Shown here: piece after piece, positions 22,486-35,500 of the stretch
Layout: each line of letters begins with the position of its first letter
Position numbering within the stretch: position 1 is the stretch's first letter
DNA from: Saccharomycopsis fibuligera x Saccharomycopsis cf. fibuligera
Lineage: Eukaryota > Ascomycota > Saccharomycetes > Ascoideales > Saccharomycopsidaceae
Length of the DNA stretch: 64,000 nt
Reading direction: 5' to 3'
Assembly: GCA_001936135.1 (NCBI GenBank)
Contig: CP012818.1
Coordinates: 1,178,001-1,242,000 of the forward strand
Notes under the pieces: generated by a model
The model's input: the letters and a program-made list of their open reading frames with translations, nothing else
Told to the model about the DNA's origin: nothing
Database searches by the model: none
Made by a program: the position numbers and the translations under genes

Positions 22486-25400
22486 AATCTAACGTTTACC
22501 ATTTTCCCGAAATAGGCAAATGTAAATAACTTATCAGTAAACAAGAAGGGAAGCAAGGCTAAACTGCCAAAAGTGGCGAGGCCCGTTCGCCAAGTTCGTA
22601 GTACGCCTACCAGAGGTAGTGCAAACTTGTCAACAAAATTTGTCTGGGTCAATTCCCTGCGTACCGCTGTATCCGAGAATACCCTCGTCCCAAAGTGTTT
22701 GTTACTAAGCGGACCACTTGCTTTAGTTACGTTTATGTCATTTGTTTCTATTGTTAACTTATAAGCTATAATTTATAGCACAAAGGACCAGATAGGGACA
22801 CTTAATTGTGCCCTAGTGATATGTTGCCCCCTAGGGACTACCTGTATGGCGGCCGCGGCTCCCCGAGCTACCACCTAAAATACTTCAAACACGAAGGAAA
22901 ACGATGGAGATTCTATGGAATTTTAAAGCGACTCAAAATGGCAAAATATCCTAATTGCTGGGTTCCGGCGCTGAAAAATTGCGCTGAATGATAAATTTTG
23001 ACATTTTACGTTTCCACAAATAAGAGTTTTTGGGAACTGAAATGTGGAGCACTCAATTGAAAGAGGCGCTTTGCACTTATAATCTACACCCTTGAGCCTA
23101 ATTATGCCACAACAATCAAAATTCGAGTGAAACCTCAAGAGGTGGCTAGCTTTCCTTGATATATACTATAGAACAGTGTGTTTAGTCACTGATTCTACCA
23201 TCAATGCTGCGTACTGTAGGGCACAATTCATTCAATGTTTTTATAATCAGCGTTGCAAATGGGTGGCGGCAAGCATAGGTGACAGAATCTTCGGCCGAGA
23301 AACATTTTTACTACTTTTAGAAATGTAAATGCTAGCCATCAAATTTCCGAGAAGACATGCGCCCTTCCGTAGCCAACTTTGCGTTTTTTTACTCCTTTTG
23401 ATTTACCTTCATACAATTTTCTTAAAAGCTGGCGTGTAACTGTATGTCTGTAGCAGAAAGCGCACATAGCAGCTTTGCTTATTCACTTGCTTGCTTACTT
23501 GCTTGCTTGTTTATAAGTAGGACACCGTCGCCACTAGCCAACGAAGCGCGGTGTCTGTCGTTGTCACAGCGCTGTGCTTCAAGCAAGTCATGAGCAGGCT
23601 TTTTTGATAGCTCCGTAGACAACAGAAGAAATCACTGGTGAGCCAAGGAGCTGTAGTAAGTAATGTTAATGATGTTGAAAGAACTTTCCGTGATACCTTA
23701 GAGTGATAGTTCAGCATAAATCTCTGGACTGAGATGTAGTTTGAGGAAAAACTTTGTGTATTAGAGTACCTCACTGCTGAGCCACTCACTTCAAAAAGGA
23801 AAAAAAAAAAAATAAAAATAAAAAAAATAAATAATAGGGGCCCTCTGACCGTCCCGCAGATTAAAGATCTGCTACCATCGCTCCGCCGCGACATTGCAGT
23901 GTATGTCGCGGTTAACCAAGCACAGCCTGTTGCTAGGCAACGGCAAGTACAGATATAGCAAATGGTCCTCTTTTCCTAATCAGGAGTTTTTCTTCAATGG
24001 CCAAAACACTGCAAAAGCAGTAATGATTGTTATTTGGCACTATCTCTATTGTTTCTGTGTATTTGGAGGTCTAATCTCAAAGCTAAACCATACTTTTCAC
24101 AATATTAGTAACTTTAATGTTATAGTTCGTGTTTTGGGAAAATTAGTATATACGCCTTCAATATTCAGTTTTGTACAACGTAAGTCAATTTGTGCGTTAT
24201 AGTGCAAGACAAAAAAAGGAGTATGAGTGCCCTGCCAAAAACAGCAACAAAGATTTTTACTGATCTCGGCTCTTTCTTTTATTATTATATCAAGACTTTG
24301 CCAGAACCATTTTAGCTGTGTGTTTCTCTCACTCCGGAATGAGGGCTGGAACGTTACTTTTTTGCAGGTTTCTTTCGTGAAATTTACTCAACTCTGCCAT
24401 CGAAATGGACCGGGTGCACCGCCTGCCATGTGTTATATCAATAGCAGACAACTGTAAATCATCACTTGAGTTAACAACAAGGCAATGGATATATATGACT
24501 TTTGTATTGTTGTTTTTCATAATCGTTAGTGACGCCACATTTGCAGCACCTATATAGTAGTTGGGAACTCAGAACGACACAGCATCACTGCATTAATTGG
24601 CAATATAAAACGAATACTGAAATAAATGATAGTAGCGAAAGGATAAAAAAATAATGAATTCAGAACTCCTTGCTGTTGTAAATGCAGCATTCAACAAATA
24701 GTACTGGCAACTACCACTTAATGGTAAGGTACAGTGTGTACTTTTTAAAGCCCATGAGCGGAGAAAAAAAGTCAAGTATTGAGAAAGTTAGCCTTGCAGC
24801 TTGAAAAACAATAGCATTGCTTCTAAACTGTCAATGGTTAAACGTCGGTTGTTTGGGGCGAAGAGAGACACGCATACCATAGAAGAGTGAGGAATAAATT
24901 GAAAAATAAAAGAAAAACAAAAAACAAAATTAGCTAGAAAAAATCTTTGAACCAATTGGGTATTGGCAACGCAGGACCGTAGGCCAAGAAGTTGCAGCTC
25001 CTTGAACCACATCATGCATGTTTGTCTTTAATGTATATGTACTAGTTGGTGCATGTGTCAAAATGCAGTGTCCTGTGCTTATCTGTATGTGCATCCACAA
25101 TTGTTTTCGCTTAAGATTTACTTTAATGCTGGCCGGGGTGGTATATCGAGGATCCTCGAGAGGCACTTTCTCAGTACTGAATTTTTTACATTGTGATCTG
25201 AATCGTAGCATCGGTAGATTACTGTCTTATCGATAATAAAAAAAGACAGTTAATAGTTTTGAAGTTTATTACTTTACACACGCACACACATACAAGAGAA
25301 GGGAAATACTGCTGCAAATCACTTGTCCCGTCACAATTATGATTTGGTTATTACACTCCATTTGAAAATGTCAGCACGGAACATCTCGGTAACGTGAAAA

Positions 25401-26354
25401 GTCGTGTTACTCCTCGGGAATAAACGGCTCGCGGTTCTTTGGTAAGTTTGAAAAGCCTGCAAGCCTCAATAAGAATTTACAAAATAATAGTAAAATTTTT
25501 CAATTTCCTTACCTGTTCGAACACTGTAGCATGTATCCTTGCAGAATGCAATCCTTAATAAGATAAAATAGCATTTTCTTATAAGTTAAAATTTTCTATT
25601 TTGTATTTCTTGCTTCTAAAAGATTAAAGTTTAAGATCACCATTGCAGGATGAAAAATGTTATTGTTGACATATAACGAACTTCTAACAAGCACAGTTTA
25701 TTGCGCGCACAAATTTTTGTATACGCTCTGCAAGAAGCTTTAAATTTCAGTTTCCAATATCAAAAATATTAAAATTTTATATTTTATTGTTGAAACACTT
25801 CTCGCTTAGCTATCTACTTTGATCAACCACACGTTACTTTCGATCGACAATTGCCAAACCACCAGGGGCAAACTCATTTTAAATTAAATAAAACAAATGA
25901 AGTGTGCCTAGAACTTTTGAGTATTTTCAACACAAGTATTCCAATTCTATTCATATTGTGACTAATGTCTCTTTGAAACTATTGTTTGAAAGACTCTCAG
26001 CACAACCTCAGGGCGTGGTGAAAGTTTAATTGCTCAGAGCAGCAAGCATTTTCAATGCAATACCATCTGCATTTGTACGTGAGCATCAAAACGCGGACTC
26101 AAAGTGGTACATTAACGAGAATAAACCTGCCAGTAACATATTCGGTAGTCGTTTAAGCAAGCCTAAATTGTTACAGTCTTTCTCTTTTCTTTTACTTTTT
26201 TTTTCTGTCTTTTTTTTTTGTTGTTGTTTTTGCCAAATGTTAATCTTTGGAAAAGATATCACAACATGATGCGTGTGATTCGCAGTTGTGAATTTTCGCA
26301 GCAGGCGGTTGACAAGGGTGATGAAGCAAAGGTAACGTATATAAGTAAAATGAA

Positions 26355-26387
<33 letters not shown>

Positions 26388-27099
26388 AAACTCGAATACC
26401 TGATTTATTTAGAAATTTTCATATGAACGAGTCAAATGTAGTACAAATAAGCAGTTACAGCTTTTGAGGAACTTGTTGATATTAAAAAACTATTTTTTTC
26501 AACAATGGTATTGTCTATTTCATCAGAAAAACTATAATAATGCTAGTGTTTCTGTTATCAACAACCCGGCCCTTCTTTTGTGTTTTTTAACAGTACACTA
26601 AATATTATGCTATCAGCCTAAAGACGACGTAGACAAGCTTATGGCGCAGTATCAGTTGTATTTTGCCGTTGATGAGAGCAATTCTAGATTTCTAATTGTG
26701 CAACTTTATTTGGCGCGTACGCTGCAGCCGTATTGACTGTTGACCGTTGGTAGGTGCAAGCAGCAGAAAAAAAAATTTTTTCAACTTCGTGCGCCTCAAA
26801 ATTTTTATGGGCTTTGCTAAGCTTATTAGAGGACAAGGATCAAGAATACAAAAAATACATAACTTAAGATTCATAAAAAAGTGTAAATTCATGTTCTTCT
26901 TGTTAGTATGCGGCCCAACAGCAATTATCATTTGGTCTGTGAAACATTTTTAAAAAAACAATATTCGCCGATCCTTGGTAAGATAATGACTACAGGAAAC
27001 CACGCCCAGTGGAGTATTTTGTACGCATTTCTCAATAGCTGAACGATCTCATCTCAACAGAAACTGGAAAAACTAGCGATAGCTTTTGTGTTCTTCACG

Positions 27100-27125
27100 C
27101 GCTGCAGCCACCGGTGGCTGCAGCG
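27100..27125. repeat. 26-bp perfect palindrome (arm CGCTGCAGCCACC)
   Basis: The arm CGCTGCAGCCACC at 27100-27112 is followed directly by its exact reverse complement at 27113-27125, with no spacer. It is GC-rich in AT-rich surroundings and can in principle form a cruciform or bind a symmetric dimer. Confidence 0.92.
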
Positions 27126-28032
27126 AAATTTTTTGCTGCGCTAAATAGACAAGCATTTATAGAATTTGACAATAGATGATGTGGTACTGCTGCTAATAAC
27201 AGGTTTCGATAGCTGGCCCTTATAATGATGTTTGGTTCCATATTATAGTTTTAGCGGCATGTAAGCCGGCTTTTCATTCTTCATTTGGCTATTATTCTCT
27301 CATTTTCTGCGTCGATAGGTCATCAAAACTGAGAGATGGGCGGCACTAAAGGTTTCCAGGTCCTAACTTGCACTTCTAGAAATAAGGTTTTCGCTTACGC
27401 GTAGCGCCGCGATATTGGATTCCCGATTAGGAAAGGTTGCTCAGTCTGGGGCACAATAAAGTTTTTGCTTATGTCAGCAACAGCACCTTGCCAATCGCTG
27501 ATATCTACAGCTCCCAAATGTGTTGACAGCTTTTTAATATTTTACCTGCTGATATTTATTTTGGGGCAACCAGCAGAATATCGTGAATTTCTGCCGAGAG
27601 ACATTGCTGGCTGATTTTGAAAATCGCTGTTCTAGAATTTGAATTAAGATTAATAGCCCCTTATTTTCCGGCTCTAATAACTCGTTCTGCTTGGAATTGT
27701 AAAGTTCTATTTTTAAATTAGTGTCCTTAGATAAATAGGCTTGAGCTCTTTCTCATTTTCTTTTCTAACACCGGTAATATACGCTATCCCTAAAAAAAAG
27801 TATTTCCCCGAGTTTCAGCTGGCGCACTTTTTAGTGCTACTGATTGATCGCCATTTGCTATTGCTAGTTCGGAAATTCAAAGTATAGCGACTCCAGCTGT
27901 TTACTGCCTTTGTTAGTATCTCTTAAATGGTAGCAGTTGGTGATCTGATCATTAAGTGGGATCTAATACTTGGCAGCTTCTTTTAGATAAAAAAGTTGGC
28001 TCAGTGTTAAAGCATGCTATTATTATTATCAT

Positions 28033-28048
28033 AAGCTGCGCGCAGCTT
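28033..28048. repeat. 16-bp perfect palindrome AAGCTGCGCGCAGCTT
   Basis: Self-complementary GC-rich site about 0.9 kb from the 26-bp palindrome in the same gene-free interval. It shares the GCTGC/GCAGC core. Confidence 0.8.
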
Positions 28049-30381
28049 GATAGCAGGCATTTGTTTTTTGTTACAAGGCACTCGCCCTGTTATTTACAAC
28101 ACTGATTAACGTGTGATTGTGCCTTTCATTTCCATGATTTGTTTACTCTTTCGAAAATGTAACTTTGCTACGTAATTGTTTGAAATCGTTTGGTATCAGT
28201 TCCAACATGCTGATATTCCCAATCAGATCAAGCATTAATTAAAATTTTAGGTTATTAGGTGGAATACCCGAATCCCGGTGACAAAATACATTACGCCTTA
28301 AAGTGTTATTGGTCTATAATAGCGTATGCGTATATAGACGGACTAGCCAACCAAAATTTTATTAGTGGGAAGGATGCTAAGACAAAAGAACAAGTTAAGA
28401 GGTGTGCCACCATTATTCCGCATATGCTACTAATCCTATTTTGTAATTTACGTAGTTGACTCATTGTGTCTATTTGGTTAATTAATTGATAAATGAATTA
28501 ATTAATTATCCAGTTAGTCTACCGTTCCATGAGCAATATTAGGAAAAAATATGAAGAAAATCACAACAGTCTGCTACATATAGTGGAATTAGATCTTTTT
28601 TTTTCACCGCAATCACTTTAATTAGGAAAAAAAACGTTTGCGTATTTCATGATAATTGAGAAAATTGCAGCACCGTTGTTACTGTTCGTGCTTCCCAAGT
28701 TCAGGTAACTATATTTGGACATAATTACATATAATTAACATACTGCATTCGTTTATAGTTCCTGAATAAATAACGAAAAGATGGTTTTTTCTTAACAAAT
28801 AGTATCTTCACTGGAAAATCTTGCACGTAGAACACTTACAAATTAATTGTCTTCTCAATTCAAAACACTGGGTGACTTAGCCACGCTACGTTAAATCATT
28901 TTACCCACGAACGGCGCGTGTCCGCCCATATCCCAGTCAGCATACGCATTTTATACAATGCTTCGTTTCATGCGACATCTTGGCTCAAATCCGGTTAGCC
29001 ACCGAATCAAGGCAGCGTTGATAGCAATAATTGTATTGATAGCCAATGTCATATTGCAGAAATTCCTATCCACGGCAGTAAGAAGCCCCCCCTGTTCCCA
29101 TTGACGCAAAGATTCGATTTTTTCGTCGCTAAAAATAACAATCCTCTCCTTACTAATTTTCTTATTCCTCAAAATTCAAATCAACGTGTTAATTGAATGG
29201 CTATCGCATGCAATTAGATGTAGTTTCCGTCATAGTCACCATCCTGCTTCATCGTAGTCTTGGTATTTATGTATATTTCTCAGAATGGATTCTTGTCTTT
29301 GTTGTTAATGTTTTTGTGAAAGCAGAGCTTTAATTTTGGAAAAGCAGTGTCTGTGTGCAGAGCATACAACTTTAAAACATGTTTCTCCAGGGTTGATTGT
29401 GCACCGTTCAAGTCTCATTTGAGCAGGTCCCTATATTTATATTATTATTTTTAAACTCGGCTGAATTTAAATAAGATATTTATCATAGAATAAGTGGAAT
29501 AGGTTCTAGACTGGTTTTTTTTGGATTGACTTATATTATAATAATAACTGAAACTGTATGTAACTTGGGCCAAAATTGTAAGAGTGAACTAGAAGTACTT
29601 TTTGAGACTACTGGTGTGATTTACAACAGTAAAACAAAATTAACTCAGTGCTTTTAATACATTATTTGTAACTGATCCACTAGAAAATAAATTATTAGTT
29701 CACTGGTTAACCACCAGCAAACTCAATTTCGTGGGTTAATATTTAGTAGTATGAATCTGAATCACAATAATGGAACAGTCAATTTTCTCCACCTAAAATC
29801 ACACCTAAAATCACCCAGAAGCAAATTATGATAAATTTATACAGTATCCTGTTTAAGATTATATTGCAAGTACATTACGTATATACATAATAGAAAAGCT
29901 TTTTTATAGATGTTGAAATTTCCAAGTGACAGTCGTTTGTTAAATATTAACTTATGTAAATTGAGTGAGTGAACACTAATTATTGAGAATTAAAAATTAA
30001 ATATTCGGCAGTTAAACTGGAAAGAAAAACGAAACAAAAAGTGTTAAAAAAAGTACACATAAAAAAAACTATAACCTTCGATTAGATGATTGATATCCGC
30101 CAACACAACCATCGCCACATTGAATGTGAAGCAAAACTAAATTAATGAAAAAGGATAGCAATGAAAAAAGTAACAAATTGGAACTAAATGGGAATCATGA
30201 CTGAACAAAACGTAAAAAAGTAAAAATCAAATTTTGGACTTGATAATGAACTAATCAAGTAAGGTCGAAACAAGTGCAAACGAAACGAAACGCAAAAGCA
30301 CAAATAATGGGAATGAGAAAAAAGTGCTAAAGAAACCAAATGAAAAACATGTTAAAGGAGAAAAAGAAGGAAAACTAATTG

Positions 30382-30413
<32 letters not shown>

Positions 30414-30435
30414 TTTCTTAAAAAAAAAAAAAAAA
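30382..30435. repeat. Poly(A) tracts downstream of MIH1 (30 and 16 bases)
   Basis: A runs at 30382-30411 and 30420-30435, just past the MIH1 stop codon on its 3' side. Confidence 0.8.
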
Positions 30436-30483
30436 CAACTCTATTGTCATCTATAATAATTGTGTGATCATAATCTTCGTTTA

Positions 30484-32576
30484 TCATTTTCTTCTGATAG
30501 TAGGGGAATCAATGCATAAATCAATGTTTGATAATGAATTTTTGTTAGCCAACAAATGAAATGAAGTAACCTCAGTTTCGCTTTCACTGTCAGAAGTCTC
30601 AGGATACTTGGAAAATAACTTATTACTGTCATCATTATATTCGTCGTCTTCGTCATATTCGCTAGGCGACAGTTTTTTGTTTTTTTCCTCTAAGATATCC
30701 GCAAAGCTTTTCTGCAATAAGGATTCAGAATTGGTACATTCGGATAATCTTCTCTGAAATGCAGGTTGGGAGTTCAATTCACCTTTCAAAGGGAACTTGA
30801 AGCTTGTCTGAATTGATGAAGAAAAAGATGAATATGAAGTAGCCGTTGTACTTCCATCTTGTGCAATCTCTTCTTCAGCAGTTTTTTCATTGATAACTAA
30901 TCTATTAGTCTCAAATGAAGAAAAAACGTTATTAGTTACTAGTGTATTGTGTCTTCTGTGTCTATTGAGGATTTTTCTTGTGGAGTTAGAAATGCTAGGA
31001 GTGGATGCTAAGTTGGTGGAAGTGTTGCTGTTGTTGATAGTAGGGGAAGTGCATGGATTTGAAGTTGAATCGGTAAAATGGAGTGATGCAGTTGATTTGC
31101 TGGTCAAGCTTGGCATTAATTGATTGGTAGAATTGCTGTTGATGCTACTGTTAATGCTGGTTGAACCAAAATGGAAAGATGAGGCTTTAGTCAAAGTTTT
31201 CTTGTGATCTTCTCTAAACTTATCCATTTTTATCTCACAAGTCAGCTTGAATTTGGCATCATTCATTTCAACATAGCATTGCGGGAAGCATCTTGAAGCG
31301 TGTAAGTTGAAGAAACTTTTATAGCCTCCCTCAAGAACAACAATATTTGGAAAGTTCAAATATGGATAGTTTTCCTTGTTGATGATTCTGTCACATTTTC
31401 TTAAATGTAAAGCCATATGTGGTCCTCTGTAACTAGAAAACTCACAATGAAAAACCATCAAGGTTCTTATATTTTGTTCAAGGCGAGAACTTTCTTGTCC
31501 ATCAGAATTGGCAACGTAATGATTCAAAAACGTTTCTTCTAGTTGCTGTTGGCTATTAATATTCATAGATCCATTGATGTGACCACCTTGATACTCATAC
31601 TCGAACCTGCAATCAACAATATGAATCTTATCAAAATATTGCTTGAAATTGCCATCGAGGAGTTCAACCAAAGTGTTCACAGTGATTCTAGGTATAGTAT
31701 CACTTTTAATGTAGAATGTCAGTATTTGAGATTTTTTTAAATATGAGTCTTCAACCATGAATTCATCATCAATAGGAGTGGTTGTGGTAGACTTTGCACC
31801 TTTGCTTAAAGTATTGTTTGAGTTTAATTCATTTGGATTGTAATACATGGAATGTATTCTTCTTACTGGTCTTCTCACTGGTCTTCTTTGCAATGGACTA
31901 CTTATTTCATCCCTGCATGGACTGTCAATGTCGCTTATGTCATTCAAAGTATTAATATTATTTTTTTTGCCCAACGGTGTTGGCACACAGTAATCGTCCA
32001 AGTCGTCAACATCAACAGAGGCGAGATCATCAAGACTGTTCTTATTGGCATTCTGCTGTTGTCTGGCTAAAGAAAACTTCAAGCCATTTTTATTGAGATT
32101 TAGACTATCAAATTTGAAGTTTAGTAAAACATTATTTGTGTTATTGGTGTTATTACTGCTAGATAAAAATGTGGATTTAGTTCTACGGAGAGTGTTTTTT
32201 TTATGAAAGGAATTTGATCTAGAGTGATTCTTGGAAACGAATGAAGGTTGGCTGGTCTTTGTTATCAATTTTGAATTCTTTGAAGGCGATATTTTCTTTT
32301 CTTCGTCACAATGCCCGTTAATGTTGTTGTTGTTGTTGTTGCTAGTAAAATGTTTGGTTCTATGAAAAAAAAAAAAAGGTTAGTACTGTGGCTAGGATTC
32401 AGCACATAGGCCAGCAAAAACGGATCAAGATTATAGGGGAAGGGCACGTCTTGCTTTATCATTGACGAAAAATGACGAAAAAAATTTCAAAAACAAACAT
32501 ACTTTGGAATGCAGAATGATTTGGGTATTGGAGAACCAAAATTGAATGGAGAAAAAGAGTTATTTTCGGTAAACAT
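30484..32576 (-). CDS. MIH1: MIH1, Cdc25-type protein phosphatase activating Cdk1 (two exons, 649 aa)
   Basis: Removes the inhibitory tyrosine phosphate from Cdk1, promoting entry into mitosis. The Cdc25/rhodanese domain spans about residues 255-405. The catalytic loop HCEFSSYRGP has Cys330 and Arg336 (HCx5R). IHIVDCRFEYEYQGGHINGSMN is the typical CH2 motif, and VVLEGGYKSFF follows. I place exon 1 at 32576-32503 (MFTENNSFSPFNFGSPIPK) and exon 2 at 32359-30484. The 143-bp intron has donor GTATGT, a perfect TACTAAC branch, a T run and a TAG acceptor. The long exon-2 frame has no ATG near its beginning, so the spliced start is needed. N- and C-terminal regions are Ser/Asn-rich and probably regulatory. 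Confidence 0.92.
32360..32502 (-). other. Intron near the 5' end of MIH1
   Basis: GTATGT at 32502-32497, TACTAAC at about 32386-32380, a 12-base pyrimidine run, acceptor CATAG ending at 32360. Phase 2: the split codon becomes AAA (Lys). Confidence 0.85.
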
Positions 32577-35500
32577 TGATAAAAAAGAATGTGAAAGTCA
32601 AAAAAGATTTGAAATCAAAAAGGTTGAGGAAAACGAGTGGAAGAAAAGTTTAATACAACAACAAAGGGTAAAGAACGTAAGAAAATAAAAACCCAAACGA
32701 AACTCTGAACAGCTCACTAGAATGACTGGGCGAGCAATTGTGATTCAGAGAATAACAAAAGTGACGATAGTGGGTAATGATATACAAAAGATAAAGGGAG
32801 AAAGAAAAGCTTCAAGTTTAAATTAGGTAGAGCTCAAAGAAAAAAAAAGCAGCAGCAAATACAAGAATATAAAAAGACTTGACCTAAGGACAAGTTGTGG
32901 GATTAGCAAGTGAAACACCCTGCAGCACCAGCAGCCATTGCGCTTCGTGCTGTGCTGCGACGCGTTACTATGCACGTTTGATGCTTTTTGGAAAAAACGT
33001 AAACATGCAAAAGAATACATGCAGTGCGTCGATTACCAAGTGGTGATCCAGTAAGCGCGGTTGTTAAGTGGCGGTGCGTATGGGGCACTCTCTCACAGTG
33101 GTTCAATTTGTGCGTGTTTTTGTGTGCAGTCCTGGCCCACACATAAATATGGGTGCACTGTATCGTTGCCAAGTGGCACGCCTTATAGCTGGAAAAGTGT
33201 CAGTTGAGGCACTGGGAAGTTGAGTCCACGGCAGGCGTTTCACAGAGAATTGCAGCTCTGGACTATACACTAGCTTAGAAGTGAACCAGTGGCTATAGTG
33301 ACTATAGTTCCTCGGTTGTGATACCGAAAAAAAGGGATAACCAGACTCGAATAAAATGATGGCTAATATTGCTGTCATACACATATATGTCCAAGTGTAT
33401 ATAGCCCTAATGAATAATTAATTATTCTGTGAACATAGCATATATGCTGTAACATAACCCTAAATTTTTCCTACTTCTTTTTATTTTCTTGCTTTTCTGA
33501 GCTTTTGATGTTCCCAAAACAAATATCTTCTCCCATCGCGATGTGTTTGTACACAAATCGCAGTAACAAGCCTTTTCCTATTAAGGAAAAACGTATGCGC
33601 GCAAGGCATCATGGGACCTTAATTTATGGGCAGTAGTCAATTACAATGCGCTTTAGTGTTGTTTATTTTCTATTTTCAATAATCCTTGTTTGACATGTCT
33701 TCTATTTCAGTAAACGACATAATTCGCAAAATAAAAAATGACTATTTTTGTACACTTAAAGTTCGAAGACAAAAAAAATTAGCGCTGTGAAGCAAATAAA
33801 ATAGTGCTTTGATTTTTGTTTTTGTTTGTGGGTGGTCCCTTATATTGAGGCTTCTGAAAATTCACTGTAATTGGTGGACTAAGTCGGCCTCCCGATGATC
33901 TCGGAGATCTTATTCTGCCTCACGCAATAGAAAATCGCCATACATTAAATTTAAGGGAGTTATCCCTGGAAGGTTGTCAGTGCTACTTCAGAGATGAAGC
34001 TTTCAAGTAAGCAAGCAATCACAAAGTAATGATTATCCATTATTTAATATCCCTCTAAATTTGCGATTCGCATTTATTTACCATTCATATATACTGTATT
34101 CAACAAAGACTAGTTTGGTATGTTGCGGAGAACGGCTTCCGGGTATTGTTTCTCCAGACGAATAGCTATAATAGCTAATGACTGATGTAGAGCTTTTTGA
34201 CGCTGTATGGATCCTCACTCAGTAGCACTTGGTTACGTACGTGATGGATTCTAGGCATATACATTATTTTCGTGTGCCAATACAATATGGATATCCATTT
34301 TACCAAACAATCGAACTGTAAGGAAAGATTCAAGTGAGTAAAAACTAGGCTATTTTGGCGTTTTTAGGGCTATTTCATCCAGCTGAGAATTATTTTTGAA
34401 ACCGAATGAATATATTCAACTAGTGGAAATCCTTTTATTGGAGAGAGTAACTATGTTATTCACTTTTTTAACACCTCTAGACGGGCGAGCTGTTATCTTT
34501 GCAGTGTCCGACACCACACAAACTGACGCTATATCATTTCATAATCTACCCTGTCAAACCATCTTCAAATCAGCCTGAACAAGAGACATATATATTTTTT
34601 ACTATTTTATGATTGATCAAAGTGTCTTTGCGTGCGACTTTTGCCCAAGTTGATAAGATTGAGACGCTCATATAATAACGTTTTAACAAAAGTTACGGGT
34701 GTTAGAATGTCTGTTGTAGGTGACATATTGGACAAACTAGACACACGAACGAACGGGTCAAGTGTGCTTTTCTGAGAGAGATCCCTCAAAAAATATTAAT
34801 TGCTTATTGCATTTCAGAGAACGAGATAAACCAAACGGCATACTATTATTGTTTGTTTCATCATCTATAGAGTCAACAGACCATATTAACTAGAGACGAG
34901 CCCGCTTTACCTGTACGGCTACTATCCAACTTAAGAAGCGGTTTGATTAATAATTATACTACCCAATCAAGTCATAGTTATGTTGTAAGGTTTATCGAAA
35001 TTATTCGATATCAGCTTATAAAATAACATTACTTAGTTCTCCAAAAGCGTGCCGGGTCTATCCTCATTATGAATTTCGAACTGTGCGTTATGCAAGAATC
35101 TACGTGGCTTGAAGTAAGTGAAGCTGGAACAACAATAACGGTGCAGAAAGTACAAACTCTAAACCCAGCCGTTGAGGAATAGAATCTCAGCGCGAACAAA
35201 TCATGATTTTAAACTCTAAATTACACGTTTAATCCTTCTTTTTTTTCTTACTTATATCTCCTATTCCTTAAAGGTGAATGCAAGAGCTACCGTTATGGGC
35301 AGACCTATCTGGAACGCAGTTTTTTAAAAAAGGGTGGTGAAAAAAGTAGGCGTGTACATACAAAATAAAGGATGAAATTTTTCCTCTTGAAAATTTGTTA
35401 AAGTATTTGCTCAAATCTTAAATGAATTGGAAAAAAAAACTTTGTCCTTTTTAAAACAGACACAAAACGGCAAACCCCAAAAGAATCAACTGGAGAGTAC

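Larger units (their letters stand above)
21540..30483. other. 8.9-kb interval without a convincing gene
   Basis: Between the asparaginase start and the MIH1 stop I find no frame with family signatures. Frames of 60-127 codons occur on both strands but use rare codons (CGN arginine, CTG) or non-ATG starts. Contents noted: A runs at 21653-21672 and 26357-26385, 9-bp repeats at 22441-22485, three GC-rich perfect palindromes (21801, 27100, 28033) and a weak spliced-gene candidate at 21976-22764. By eye I see no long inverted repeat, but eye inspection cannot exclude diverged copies. Possible readings are a centromere, a long regulatory region or gene relics. Confidence 0.6.

Noticed and set aside
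24930-25211. 93-codon ATG frame on the minus strand
   Set aside because: Rare CGA/CGT arginine codons, a CTG codon, no recognisable motif; most likely chance in a gene-free interval.
25390-25590. Donor/acceptor-like pair (GTAAGG ... GCAG) giving a short spliced peptide ending NLPKNREPFIPEE
   Set aside because: No convincing start exon in phase, rare codons, very short.
28259-28459. 66-codon frame preceded by a TTATTAG acceptor-like sequence
   Set aside because: Begins with GTG, no upstream exon with a donor found, no family resemblance.
28951-29172. 73-codon minus-strand frame with VIFSDEK, vaguely like a transposase motif
   Set aside because: TTG start, only a few residues resemble Tc1/mariner-type proteins, no terminal repeats around it.
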